NCBI GenBank assembly: GCA_028283605.1
Contig: JAPWKH010000014.1
Span: forward strand, 186,001-250,000
Direction of reading: 5' to 3'
DNA: 64,000 nt
Source: Arachidicoccus sp.
GTDB lineage: Bacteria; Bacteroidota; Bacteroidia; Chitinophagales; Chitinophagaceae
Shown: piece by piece, positions 18,014 to 27,453 of the stretch
Layout: every line of letters starts with the position of its first letter
Numbering within the stretch: position 1 is the stretch's first letter
Notes under the pieces: model-generated
Told to the model about the DNA's origin: nothing
The model's input: the letters and a program-made list of their open reading frames with translations, nothing else
The model's database searches: none
Made by a program: the position numbers and the translations under genes

Positions 18014-19852
18014 TTATTGCAATTTGTTTAATACAGGCGTTTTAATTCCATTTAATTTATTTTGTTCGGGCTTTAATAATTCCAGCACTTCAATTTCATT
18101 ATTTCCCTTTTTCAGCCATTCCGCAGGAAGATAAATCGTTTGCTGCGGACCCACATACCAATAACGACCGAGATTATGACCATTTACCCACACAACGCCT
18201 TTGCCCCAATTCGTCATATCCAGATAAGTATCGTCAACGCTGTCCAAATCAAATGAACCTTTGCGTAAAACAGGAGCATTGCTTTCTGTAAAATTGTTGT
18301 TGAAATGAACGGAATGAATATCGCTGAAGGGAAGCGAATATTGTTGCCAATTAATCAGTTCCTTTCCGTCGAACAAGACAGCTTGTGTAATGCCTTTAAG
18401 ATTGTGTAAAAGATTAGGACCGAAATTTATTCGTCCTAAATTTTCTACTAAAATATCCAACGTATCTTTTCCTGCGGGAAAAGATATTTGCAAACTGTCT
18501 TTCCTGAAACGCCTGTCCGGCAAGCCTTTGCGCTTGCCGTTAATCATGATGACAGCGTAATCGCGCAAGTCTTTTATCTTCAGTAAACCGCTTTTCCCAC
18601 CTTCGATAATTGTTCTGTACAATACAAATCCGTAAGCCTGATGCAAATCTTCAAACGTCAACGGATGCACGCTTTCCACTGCTTTTGGAAGAATATTTAG
18701 AATGGAAACAGCACTGTCAAAATGAATATTATTGATTCCCTTCGTCGGCTTAATGGCAGATACAGGCGGCAATGTTTCGCCCTTCGGCAAATGCTTTTCG
18801 ATTATGGAACGAAATGCCCAAAACTTTGCCGTAGGATTTCCTGCTTCATCCAGCGGCGCATCGTAATCATAGCTGCTTACCTGTGGCTCAAAGGGCGTTG
18901 TATCTTTGTCATTCGCACCATTCATAAATCCTCTCGTAGTGCCGCCATGAAACATATACATATTAATAGACAACCCCGCACTCAATACCGCATCGAGCCG
19001 CTTTGCATACTCTTCCGCAGGCACAGTATGATGCTGTGTTCCCCACCAGTCAAACCATGCAGGATACCATTCTGAAATTAAGTATGGACCTTTGCCGTCA
19101 TGATATTTGTTGATGCTGTCTTTCACAGCAGCAGGATTATCCAATGCATTCATACCGGGAAGCAATCCCGGCAAATATCCTTTTGACATATCGGCTGGCG
19201 GGTCGCAAGTATAAAGTAATCCGTCAAAGCCTGCATCGCGAAACATTTTTTCATTTAAGGCAAGATAATCCTTGTCGCTGCCGTAAGAGCCGTATTCATT
19301 TTCAATTTGCACCATTAAAATATTTCCGCCATGATTGATTTGCAAAGGCGCGAGTTGCTTGCCTACTTCATTGATATATTTTTTATATTCTTTCAGATAT
19401 CGCTTTTCCTTGCTGCGCACCACCAATCCTTTTTCATTTTGCAGCCAATACGGGTAACCGCCAAATTCCCACTCGGCACACACATACGGACTTGGACGAA
19501 GAATGACCCACAAATCCTCGTCCTGCGCGGCTTTCACAAAAGCGGCGATATCATTATTACCTGTAAAATCGAACTTGCCTTTTTCCGGCTCGTTCACATT
19601 CCAGAACACATACGTGCTGATGGTATTCAATCCCATTGCTTTTGCCGCTTTCATGCGCGCGCGCCATGCTTCGCGCGGAATGCGCGGATAGTGCATTTCG
19701 CCGGAAATGATTTGAAAAGGTTTGCCGTCTAATAAAAATGCCGAATCGCTTAAAGCGAAACTATGCTGTTCTTTGCATGACTGAAATGAGCAACATAAAC
19801 CATAATAAATAACAAGTATTGATACAAGATGATTGATTTGTCTTAGCTTCAT
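18014..19852 (-). CDS. GH35 beta-galactosidase, short form (612 aa)
   Basis: A hydrophobic N terminus ends in SFQSCKEQ, consistent with a lipoprotein signal. The GH35 core is canonical: GEMHYPRIPREAWRARM near 51-67, acid/base VQIENEYGSYG near 176-186, nucleophile LISEWYPAWFDWWG near 252-265. The C-terminal domain has WGKGVVWVNGHNLGRYW near 550, as in typical beta-galactosidases. It acts on terminal beta-galactose, probably the beta-1,6 or beta-1,3 side chains of arabinogalactan. It lies 12 bases after the GH2 gene and is therefore co-transcribed. Confidence 0.92.
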   Translation of the reverse strand: MKLRQINHLVSILVIYYGLCCSFQSCKEQHSFALSDSAFLLDGKPFQIISGEMHYPRIPREAWRARMKAAKAMGLNTISTYVFWNVNEPEKGKFDFTGNNDIAAFVKAAQDEDLWVILRPSPYVCAEWEFGGYPYWLQNEKGLVVRSKEKRYLKEYKKYINEVGKQLAPLQINHGGNILMVQIENEYGSYGSDKDYLALNEKMFRDAGFDGLLYTCDPPADMSKGYLPGLLPGMNALDNPAAVKDSINKYHDGKGPYLISEWYPAWFDWWGTQHHTVPAEEYAKRLDAVLSAGLSINMYMFHGGTTRGFMNGANDKDTTPFEPQVSSYDYDAPLDEAGNPTAKFWAFRSIIEKHLPKGETLPPVSAIKPTKGINNIHFDSAVSILNILPKAVESVHPLTFEDLHQAYGFVLYRTIIEGGKSGLLKIKDLRDYAVIMINGKRKGLPDRRFRKDSLQISFPAGKDTLDILVENLGRINFGPNLLHNLKGITQAVLFDGKELINWQQYSLPFSDIHSVHFNNNFTESNAPVLRKGSFDLDSVDDTYLDMTNWGKGVVWVNGHNLGRYWYVGPQQTIYLPAEWLKKGNNEIEVLELLKPEQNKLNGIKTPVLNKLQ

Positions 19853-19864
19853 AGTTAGTTTTAT

Positions 19865-21736
19865 TTATTGCGGTTTGCCGTGTAATTGAATGTCTTTATA
19901 AAAATTTTGAAGAATATAAAATGCCTTTTTCTTGTTGCCTTTATCATCATACAAACCTTTGCGATTCCAGCCTTCCTGATACAAAGGATTGTTGCGCTTG
20001 GGCGAACGAAAATCCGCCATTATCCAAGGCGACATGCCAACCCAATTATTAGGCATACGCCTCAACATATTAATTTGCTCTTTATAATACCATGCCTGAT
20101 ATTCTTCACTAAACCGTGTCAGCGAATCGGCATGAAAACCATACTTCGCGCCCGCGCCCGTTTCGCTGATGAATAAAGGCTTTTCGTAAGGCGTAGTCCA
20201 ATTTGTTGTTCTGCATTTATCCGGTGTTCCGCCATACCAGCCAAGATATTCGTTGAACGAAACCAAGTCTACATATTGTCCAAGCGGGTCGTCAATTTCA
20301 TTGATATTTTTTCCCGAATTATAATTCACTTCCAACGCGGCAGATACCATGCGCGTGCTATCCAAACTATGCGCATGATTAATTAATGAGTGCATAAAGT
20401 TTGTCCGCGCTTCACTCACGGGCGTTTCATTGCCAACAGACCAAACAATGACGCTTGCGCGATTGTGGTCGCGCGTAATCATTTCGTGTAACTGCGTTTC
20501 GGCTTTTTGATACACGTCTTTGCTGGAAAAATCTATCGTCCAATAGACGGGAATTTCCGACCAAACAAGCATGCCCAAAGAATCGGCAAGCCTTGTCATT
20601 GTTTCATCGTGCGGATAATGTGCAAGACGAACCATGTTGCAGTTCAATTCTTTTGCCTGATGCAACAAATATTCCGCATCTTCTTTGCTCCAAGCTCTGC
20701 GAACATCCTGCGGAATTTCTTCGTGAATAGCAATGCCGCGCAGGAAAACAGGTTTGCCGTTTAATAAGATTTGCTTGTTGTATGCTTCAATTGTTCGGAA
20801 ACCGATTTTGTCTTTCAGTGTATCAGTTTTGGTTGATATAATCACTTCATACAGTTTCGGATTTTCCGGAGACCAAAGTTTAATTTTCGGAAGCGTGAAA
20901 TTGATATTTGTTTTTTGCGCTGTTGTAATAAATTGCTTTTTAAAGTTCAGTTCTGGAATGGAAACCGTGATGCTCTCTGCATTTTCGGGAATTTTGTTTA
21001 AGGCTATCCAACCTTCGACTTCTGCATTTTTAGTTGAAGGAATGCTCCCCGGTTTTTCTTTTTTAAGATGAATAAAAAAATCCTGCACATAAGTTTGCGG
21101 CTCTTCAATCAACAATACGCTGCGAGTGATGCCGCCATAATTCCACCAATCTGTATTCAAAGTCGGCACGTCATCTTTATGCCGCACATTGTTTACGCGG
21201 ACGATGAGATGATTATTTTTTTCTTTCAGAATATTGTCCGGAATTTCAAAATCAAAAGGTGTGAAACCACCTTCATGCGCGCCTAACTTTTTTCCGTTGA
21301 GGTAAACATCGGCACGATAATTAACCGCGCCGAAATACAAAAACACTTTATCATTTTTTGCGCGCTTTTTATAATCAAAAGATTTTTTGTACCACACCGT
21401 TCCTTCGTAATAAACGAATTGCCTGTCTTGGTGATTCCAGTCGCCGGGAACGCTTAAACTATATTTATCGTTATATCCAAATTCTACAAGGTCGGTCTTG
21501 TTTTTAGGTTCATCAGAGTTCCAATATGCCGCAGGATTATTTTCAGATAATTCTTTATAACGATAATCATAAAATCCCGTTTCATAAGGGTCTATAATGT
21601 ATTGCCATTTGCCGTCAAGGCTTGTGGCGCGGCGGTTCGGAACATCCGTGAGCAACGGCGCTTGTGCAAAAGAAACGCCGCAATACAACAATAATAAAAT
21701 GATTATTCCTGTTTTTTTATTCATTTTAGTATCCAT
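19865..21736 (-). CDS. GH2 glycosidase, probable beta-glucuronidase
   Basis: The protein has 623 residues with an N-terminal signal (GIIILLLLYCGVSFAQ). GH2 domains appear in order: sugar-binding jelly roll with VYLNGKKLGAHEGGFTPFDF, immunoglobulin-like domain, then the TIM barrel with acid/base VIVWSVGNETP near 435 and nucleophile LFISETGAGAKYGFH near 528. NTDWWNYGGITR resembles the UidA signature. Near 590 the motif N-R-K (GWNRKGLYDD) matches the NxK uronate-recognition motif of beta-glucuronidases, which favours glucuronic acid over galactose. Terminal (4-O-methyl-)glucuronic acid occurs on type II arabinogalactan, in line with the neighbours. Beta-galactosidase is the alternative. Confidence 0.82.
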   Translation of the reverse strand: MDTKMNKKTGIIILLLLYCGVSFAQAPLLTDVPNRRATSLDGKWQYIIDPYETGFYDYRYKELSENNPAAYWNSDEPKNKTDLVEFGYNDKYSLSVPGDWNHQDRQFVYYEGTVWYKKSFDYKKRAKNDKVFLYFGAVNYRADVYLNGKKLGAHEGGFTPFDFEIPDNILKEKNNHLIVRVNNVRHKDDVPTLNTDWWNYGGITRSVLLIEEPQTYVQDFFIHLKKEKPGSIPSTKNAEVEGWIALNKIPENAESITVSIPELNFKKQFITTAQKTNINFTLPKIKLWSPENPKLYEVIISTKTDTLKDKIGFRTIEAYNKQILLNGKPVFLRGIAIHEEIPQDVRRAWSKEDAEYLLHQAKELNCNMVRLAHYPHDETMTRLADSLGMLVWSEIPVYWTIDFSSKDVYQKAETQLHEMITRDHNRASVIVWSVGNETPVSEARTNFMHSLINHAHSLDSTRMVSAALEVNYNSGKNINEIDDPLGQYVDLVSFNEYLGWYGGTPDKCRTTNWTTPYEKPLFISETGAGAKYGFHADSLTRFSEEYQAWYYKEQINMLRRMPNNWVGMSPWIMADFRSPKRNNPLYQEGWNRKGLYDDKGNKKKAFYILQNFYKDIQLHGKPQ

Positions 21737-21816
21737 TTATAAATGGCAAGCAATCGTCGCTGCATGAAGCGTCCTCGCTTCACACAAATATTCTATCGGC
21801 TCTTGTCGATTATCTT

Positions 21817-23360
21817 TTATTTCAAGCTCAGCAAAACAATGCTGTGCTTAGGCAACGTAACATTCAGTTGATTGCCTTGTTTTTTCGATACAACGAATGA
21901 TTTAGTTATTACTTTATTTTTATCGGTAAAATCGTTGATATCGGCTAATTTATCGGAAGAAAGAATTTGCCCTTTGATGGAATTATAACTTTTGCCGTCA
22001 ATATTTGTGCTTACGGTTATATCATGCGTTGCATCTAAATTTACAAATGTGATATTGATAGTTCCTGTTGAATCGAGCGAAGCTGAAGCATTTATGGCGG
22101 CAATGCTGTCATTACCTGATTTATATTCAGGCGCGGAAAATTGTAACGGAATCAGCTTTGCATCCTGATGAACTTTGTACAAATCAAACACATAATAAGT
22201 AGGCGTGAGCAACATCGCATTGCCTTTTGTGAGAATCAAAGATTGCAATACATTCACGGTTTGCGCAAGGTTTGCCATCCGTACCCTGTCCGCATGATTG
22301 TTGAAAATGTTCAATGTCGTTGCAGCAATCAACGCATCGCGCAGACTGTTTTGCTGATACAGAAAAGACGGATTTGTTCCGGGTTCAGGGTCTGTCCACA
22401 CGCCCCATTCATCAACAACCAAGGCGACTTTCTTCTGGGGGTCGTACTTATCCATGATAGCGGAATGTTTTGTAATCAATTCTTCCATCTTCAAACAATT
22501 TTTCATGGTATTGAAATATTCCTTTTCATCAAACGCAGTGGCAGAGCCTTTCTTGCTCCAATTGCCTGTCGGTATGGTGTAATAATGCAAACTTAGCCCC
22601 CACATCATGTTGTGCGGAATTTCTCTCATCAGCACATCTGTCCAATGATAATCATCGGCATTGGGCCGCTTGCAATTCTTTTCAGCGGCGCGTTTTTATA
22701 GTTCTTGGTAAATGTTGCATAGCGACGAAACAAATCGGCATAATATTCGGGTGTCATATTGCCGCCGCAACCCCAGCTTTCATTGCCGACACCGAAAAAC
22801 TGTCCATTCCAGGGTTCGGTTCTTCCATTCTTTTTTCTCAATTCCGTCATCGGGCTGATGCCGTCGAAATTCAGGTATTCCACCCATTGCGACATTTCCT
22901 GCACCGTGCCGCTGCCTAAATTTCCCGTGATGTATGGCTGCGTATTCAACAAGCTGCATAGCTCCAGAAATTCATGCGTGCCAAAGCTGTTATCTTCCGT
23001 AACGCCACCCCAATTGGTATTGACCATTTTCGGTCTTTTGGATGGTTCGCCAACGCCGTCCTGCCAATGATATTCATCTGCAAAACAGCCGCCGGGCCAA
23101 CGCAGATTCGGAATCTTAATTTCGCGCAGCGCATCTACAACATCCAAACGAATACGGTCTTGTTTTTTCACGGTAACAGCACTATCCGTCCACAAACCAT
23201 CATAAATACCACGTCCGAGATGCTCGGAAAACATTCCGTAAATGTTACGATTGATGATAGTTTTTGCGCCATCAATATTTGCAGAAATTGTTGCTGTTTC
23301 CTGTGAATAGCTAAGAACAATTATTGAACAAAATGTAAATGCAAAAAGGATTTTTTTCAT
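21817..23360 (-). pseudogene. GH51 alpha-L-arabinofuranosidase, split by a frameshift
   Basis: Two ORFs (22629-23360, 243 aa; 21817-22635, 272 aa) together make one GH51 enzyme of about 514 residues, the normal length. The first has the signal peptide, [16 protein letters not shown] and the acid/base [11 protein letters not shown]. It runs off frame after RIASGP at about 22661-22666, where one base is missing; restored, the text reads [18 protein letters not shown] into the second ORF, which holds the nucleophile VVDEWGVW. The catalytic pair is thus divided between two frames. The rest is undamaged, so this is either a very recent mutation or a base missed in the assembly. In function it would trim alpha-L-arabinofuranose from arabinogalactan. 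Confidence 0.85.
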
Positions 23361-23393
23361 GACCGATTTTTAGAAAGACGAGGAACAGATTTA

Positions 23394-24389
23394 CTACTTA
23401 TCAAAGACATCAAGATTCCACGTATCAAGCCAATCAATGTGGACATCATCGCCGGAAATTTCTATCGGAAGAAACTGATACCTGCTGTCTTCAAGGTTTT
23501 GCGGATTCCATTTATCGCCTACATAAATGAACTTATTTTCTTTGTGCGGAAGCGGAAGTATGAATGCGGGCTGACCACCGAAAGTTGTTTTATTGTCCTT
23601 GCCACGCATCGGATTACCGATAGCTTTCCATTCGCCGTACAAGCTATCCGCAACGCGCGATACGGCTTCGTTCGGCGCCCAGCCTGTACAAGCGCTTGTG
23701 ATAAGATAATATTTTTTGTTGTATTTAAAAACAGCCGGCGCCTCGCGGTGTGCGGAAAACAGCAGCGAATCTTTTGTAGTTACGTTTAGATAATCATCGG
23801 TCAGTTTTACAATGCGCATATCATAATTTTCTCTGGACGAATAAATTTCATAGGCGCTCCCGTCTTCGTCCACATACACCGTCATATCTCTTGACATATT
23901 GCCGTTTGGACGAAAACTATTTACAAATTTGTAAGGTCCTGTGATGCGATCGCTCACGGCAACACCCACTTTTGCCGCGCCATAGCCTTTGCCTCTCACT
24001 TCCACATGAAACCACATAACGAACTTTTTAGTCTTTTTATTAAAAACCACTTTTGGACGTTCCATAATGCCGCCCCAGGCAATATCGCTCGTGGTATCAT
24101 CGGAATGCGCCAGCGCAAGCCCTTCGGGCTTCCAGTTATACAGGTCTTTGGAAGAATACACATTCACGCCCAATGACTGATACGCATTTCTTTTCTCGCC
24201 AAACCAATAATATGTTTTGTTGTAATGCATTATGTTTCCGCCATGCGCATTGATGGTGTCGCCGTTGGTATCGAGCCAAACGTTACCGACTTCAAAAGAT
24301 GATAATTTCTTTGTTGTATGATTTTGGGCTGATAACTTATTCGTAATAATGATTATTACAGAAAGCAGAATAGAACCAATGTGTTTCAT
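23394..24389 (-). CDS. GH43 family enzyme, probable exo-beta-1,3-galactanase type
   Basis: This secreted protein (signal MKHIGSILLSVIIIITNKLSAQ) has 331 residues forming one five-bladed propeller. The opening NAHGGNIMHYNKTYYWFGE resembles the subfamily of exo-beta-1,3-galactanases (GH43_24) rather than arabinanases or xylosidases. Further family marks are GIMERPKVVFNKKTKKFVMWFH, SRDMTVYVDEDGSAYEIYS and HREAPAVFKYNKKYYLITS. The subfamily call is from memory of motifs and needs a profile search. In the PUL it would degrade the beta-1,3-galactan main chain while GH35, GH2 and GH51 remove decorations. Confidence 0.78.
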   Translation of the reverse strand: MKHIGSILLSVIIIITNKLSAQNHTTKKLSSFEVGNVWLDTNGDTINAHGGNIMHYNKTYYWFGEKRNAYQSLGVNVYSSKDLYNWKPEGLALAHSDDTTSDIAWGGIMERPKVVFNKKTKKFVMWFHVEVRGKGYGAAKVGVAVSDRITGPYKFVNSFRPNGNMSRDMTVYVDEDGSAYEIYSSRENYDMRIVKLTDDYLNVTTKDSLLFSAHREAPAVFKYNKKYYLITSACTGWAPNEAVSRVADSLYGEWKAIGNPMRGKDNKTTFGGQPAFILPLPHKENKFIYVGDKWNPQNLEDSRYQFLPIEISGDDVHIDWLDTWNLDVFDK

Positions 24390-24476
24390 ATATAAAATTT
24401 TATAAAAAATGTTCCATTATAATTAAATGCAGTAATAAAAAATCCTCAAAACAGCCTACTAAGAGATAAATAAGAC

Positions 24477-25310
24477 TTATTCTTTTTGATAAACTCTGAC
24501 ATAATCTATTTCATATCGCTTTGGAAATTCAGTGCTTTCGGGAGTTCCGCCATTGTCACCGCCAATTGCAAGATTCAGCAAAATATAATGCGGTTGCATA
24601 AATGGATTACTTCCGTCTGGATTATACAAACTTTCCAACGGTGTTTCGTTCATTAAAAAATCATCTACATACAATTTAATTTCTTTCTTATCCCAATCCA
24701 TTCGCCAGATATGAAATTTGCTGCTCCAGTCTTTTGTATTGAATGAGCTGATTAGTTTTTTCTTGCTGTACCATTTGGCAACGGAAGGCTTATTTGTTCC
24801 GCACGCAATGTTTGCCAAAAGATGCTGACGGTAATATTCCATAATATCAATTTCTCCGTTCGAGGGCCATGGTTTGCTTACGCCGAGCGTCCAAAACGCG
24901 GGCCACAACCCGCCTGAAGTATCGAACCTTGCGCGCATTACAAACCTGCCGTATTGCCAGCTTTTATGTCCGCGCGTATTGAGGCTCGCAGATGTATAAT
25001 TTATCCATTCGCTACTGGTTTTCCAATTGTTGCTTCCTTCTTTGTAAGAAGGGTTTTTCAGATGCACACGCTTCGCCTCTATTATCAATTTACCGTTTTC
25101 GCACCTTGCATTTTGCGGCTGATACCATTGATTTTCATGATTGCGTACAAATCCTTTTTCAAAGCCCCATACCGAAGAATCGGGCGCACCGTCTTTGTTG
25201 AATTCATCAGCCCATACAAGCTTATATCCACCATGATTAACGCGATTAAAAGAATAAATAATGATGGTAAACAATAAGGCAAAAAATAAAATAATATTTC
25301 TGTTTAACAT
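24477..25310 (-). CDS. GH16 endo-glycanase, secreted
   Basis: A 277-residue protein with an N-terminal membrane-anchor or signal helix (IILFFALLFTIIIYSF) and one GH16 jelly roll. The catalytic E-x-D-x-x-E motif is clear in NGEIDIMEYY near 150, and WPAFWTLG and IDYVRVYQKE bracket the domain as in beta-1,3-glucanases. With GH43 and GH35 neighbours it may be an endo-beta-1,3-galactanase; laminarinase activity is the alternative. It stands between susD and the GH43 gene. Confidence 0.85.
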   Translation of the reverse strand: MLNRNIILFFALLFTIIIYSFNRVNHGGYKLVWADEFNKDGAPDSSVWGFEKGFVRNHENQWYQPQNARCENGKLIIEAKRVHLKNPSYKEGSNNWKTSSEWINYTSASLNTRGHKSWQYGRFVMRARFDTSGGLWPAFWTLGVSKPWPSNGEIDIMEYYRQHLLANIACGTNKPSVAKWYSKKKLISSFNTKDWSSKFHIWRMDWDKKEIKLYVDDFLMNETPLESLYNPDGSNPFMQPHYILLNLAIGGDNGGTPESTEFPKRYEIDYVRVYQKE

Positions 25311-25412
25311 TATTCAAAATTAAAATTACCTTACTTATTAGCCTTCCTGTATTTTACTAATTATACCCATGATTTTACCTGGAAGAAATTTAATTTGCTT
25401 TAATTAAACATC

Positions 25413-27434
25413 TTAATTAGTCGCTCCTGTTCCGGCCTTCATGGACCATCCGGGATTCTGATAAATGGTCGATGTTGAAAGCTCGCCGTTTTGCGATGTT
25501 ATAGTAAAGTGTTCAGCAGCGATAGGATTTAGATAATGTGCCATTGTCCATTTCACTCCGCTGTAGCCTGTTGAATTTCCGAGTATTTCATAAGGCCTTA
25601 AATAAAGACTAAGTGCCGGGTCAGACACCACAGCATTGGAATTTTGAGCGCCATAAACGAGTTCAGAACTTGTGTACCAGTTTTTCATTGGCCCCCATAG
25701 TTTGAATCCTTCAATATGGGCTGGAGTTGTAATTAATTGATCTAAAGACCGCCAACGTTTTAAATCCATGAATCGCAGCCCTTCAGCCATTAATTCATCC
25801 CGGCGCTCCCTACGTATGTTGTACAATGTAGGGCTTACTAAAGAACCTGCCGAATATGCGCCCCAATCGCCGGTTTCCTTGGACATAACGGTAGCAGCGA
25901 CTGTTTTATCAATATCGGTACTAACTTTTGCCCTTGATCTTATTTGAGTCCAATAATTTCTCGCGTCTGCGTCTAAAGTGCCATTTTTTTCATACTCGGC
26001 TTCTATATAGTTCAGGTAAGCTTCCGTCGCTCTGAAAATAATGCAGCCTGTATATCCATTTCCATTTGAAGCATGGACGCCATCATAATTAAGCCCTTTC
26101 CTGATCGCGTAACCGGTAGTGTATTTCGATTCGGCGCTCGATACCCATATTTCGGGAATAGGTTCAATTACCGTTGCATGATCCGCTGTTGTATTTAATA
26201 AAACATTGACTTGTCCCGGCTGCTTTAAGAATAATTGCAGCCTGTCATCCCTGTCGGCTCTTACCGATGGGATGGAGTCATCTCCTTCATATCCGCTGCC
26301 GGATGCATAAATCGGCAATCCGTTAGCCATCAAAAAACTTTCTACCATGCTCCGTGTAGTTCCCACGCCATCGTTTCCCAATTCTTCATACACCTGAACA
26401 TTATGAGTGATGCCAAGCGCTTTGCTGTATTGTTGCCAAAGCAGCACTTCGCTGTAACCCGACATATCTACGGCGCCAAACATGCTGAAATATGGATTTT
26501 CGTTGTTGGGAGATTGTATGATGCCCGTATTTTGCACCAACGGTACCGCATCGGCTACCAGTTTTGCAGATGACATTGCCTCTCCAAGAAAATATTGAAT
26601 TTCATTATCAATACTGCCAGACTGAAATTGATAGTTCGCATTGTAATCTTTGCCCGCTCCGGGCCAGTTAGGCCCATTAGGCACAAAAGCCGTTCCCTTA
26701 AAATATTTCAGCCAGGTTCCTTCATATAAAGCAACGCGGGATTTAATCAATTCGGCACAGGCTTTAGATATTCTGTTTTTATTCCCGTCGGGCGCTACAT
26801 CTTTTAGTAACATAATGGCAGAGTCTAGATCCGAAAGTATAAAACGGGCTACTTCCGTACTTGGCTGCCGTTTACTTTCTTCAGTCAGAATATCCTTATT
26901 ATCGGTTAAAGTAGTCCTTACAATCGGAAAATCGCCCAATGCCTGTAACTTTTTAAAATATTCATAAGCGCGCAAAAAATAGATTTCGCCGATATAATGT
27001 TTAATATTATCTGCATCGCCGGTAATTTGCCCGGCTGCCCATCTAGGCAAAACGGTTTCCAGAAAATAATTTATGTTGTAGATATTACTAAAACTCCAAT
27101 CGCCTCCGGTAGCGCCTACTAGCCATAAACCGGGCGCATATTTATTATCCATGCTCATTCCGGACATATTATCTGTATTTGCATCGATACCAAAAGTGCC
27201 GAATGAGTAATTACTTATTGCCGGCAATATATTATTAGAATTACCGGGATCACTAGGATCCTGATATTGTCGGATTGCATAAGCCGCTAGCTGGGACTCA
27301 TCATTGAGGTAATCCTGTGGCGTTATGTTCGACAATGGAGCCTTATCAAGGAACTTTTTGCAGGATGATATTGCGACTAAAGTAATCGTCATAACCGGTA
27401 ACAATAAGCTGGTTATTTTATTAAAACATTTCAT
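25413..27434 (-). CDS. susD: SusD-like surface glycan-binding lipoprotein
   Basis: The start is moved 33 bases into the track ORF to ATG 27432-27434, because MKCFNKITSLLLPVMTITLVAISSC is a lipoprotein signal with Cys after ISS, followed by KKFLDKAPLS, the normal SusD beginning. The mature protein (about 650 residues) has the SusD_RagB helical core (IGEIYFLRAYEYFKKLQ, the TPR1 region, near 160) and the C-terminal ERRDELMAEGLRFMDLKRW. SusD caps the SusC transporter and binds the oligosaccharide at the cell surface. It lies 19 bases after the susC stop. Confidence 0.93.
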   Translation of the reverse strand: MKCFNKITSLLLPVMTITLVAISSCKKFLDKAPLSNITPQDYLNDESQLAAYAIRQYQDPSDPGNSNNILPAISNYSFGTFGIDANTDNMSGMSMDNKYAPGLWLVGATGGDWSFSNIYNINYFLETVLPRWAAGQITGDADNIKHYIGEIYFLRAYEYFKKLQALGDFPIVRTTLTDNKDILTEESKRQPSTEVARFILSDLDSAIMLLKDVAPDGNKNRISKACAELIKSRVALYEGTWLKYFKGTAFVPNGPNWPGAGKDYNANYQFQSGSIDNEIQYFLGEAMSSAKLVADAVPLVQNTGIIQSPNNENPYFSMFGAVDMSGYSEVLLWQQYSKALGITHNVQVYEELGNDGVGTTRSMVESFLMANGLPIYASGSGYEGDDSIPSVRADRDDRLQLFLKQPGQVNVLLNTTADHATVIEPIPEIWVSSAESKYTTGYAIRKGLNYDGVHASNGNGYTGCIIFRATEAYLNYIEAEYEKNGTLDADARNYWTQIRSRAKVSTDIDKTVAATVMSKETGDWGAYSAGSLVSPTLYNIRRERRDELMAEGLRFMDLKRWRSLDQLITTPAHIEGFKLWGPMKNWYTSSELVYGAQNSNAVVSDPALSLYLRPYEILGNSTGYSGVKWTMAHYLNPIAAEHFTITSQNGELSTSTIYQNPGWSMKAGTGATN

Positions 27435-27453
27435 CTGTTTAGTTTTTATTTTT

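Noticed and set aside
21817-23360. Two separate arabinofuranosidase genes
   Set aside because: Each half lacks one of the two catalytic glutamates and the halves join exactly at one lost base; one broken gene is the better reading.
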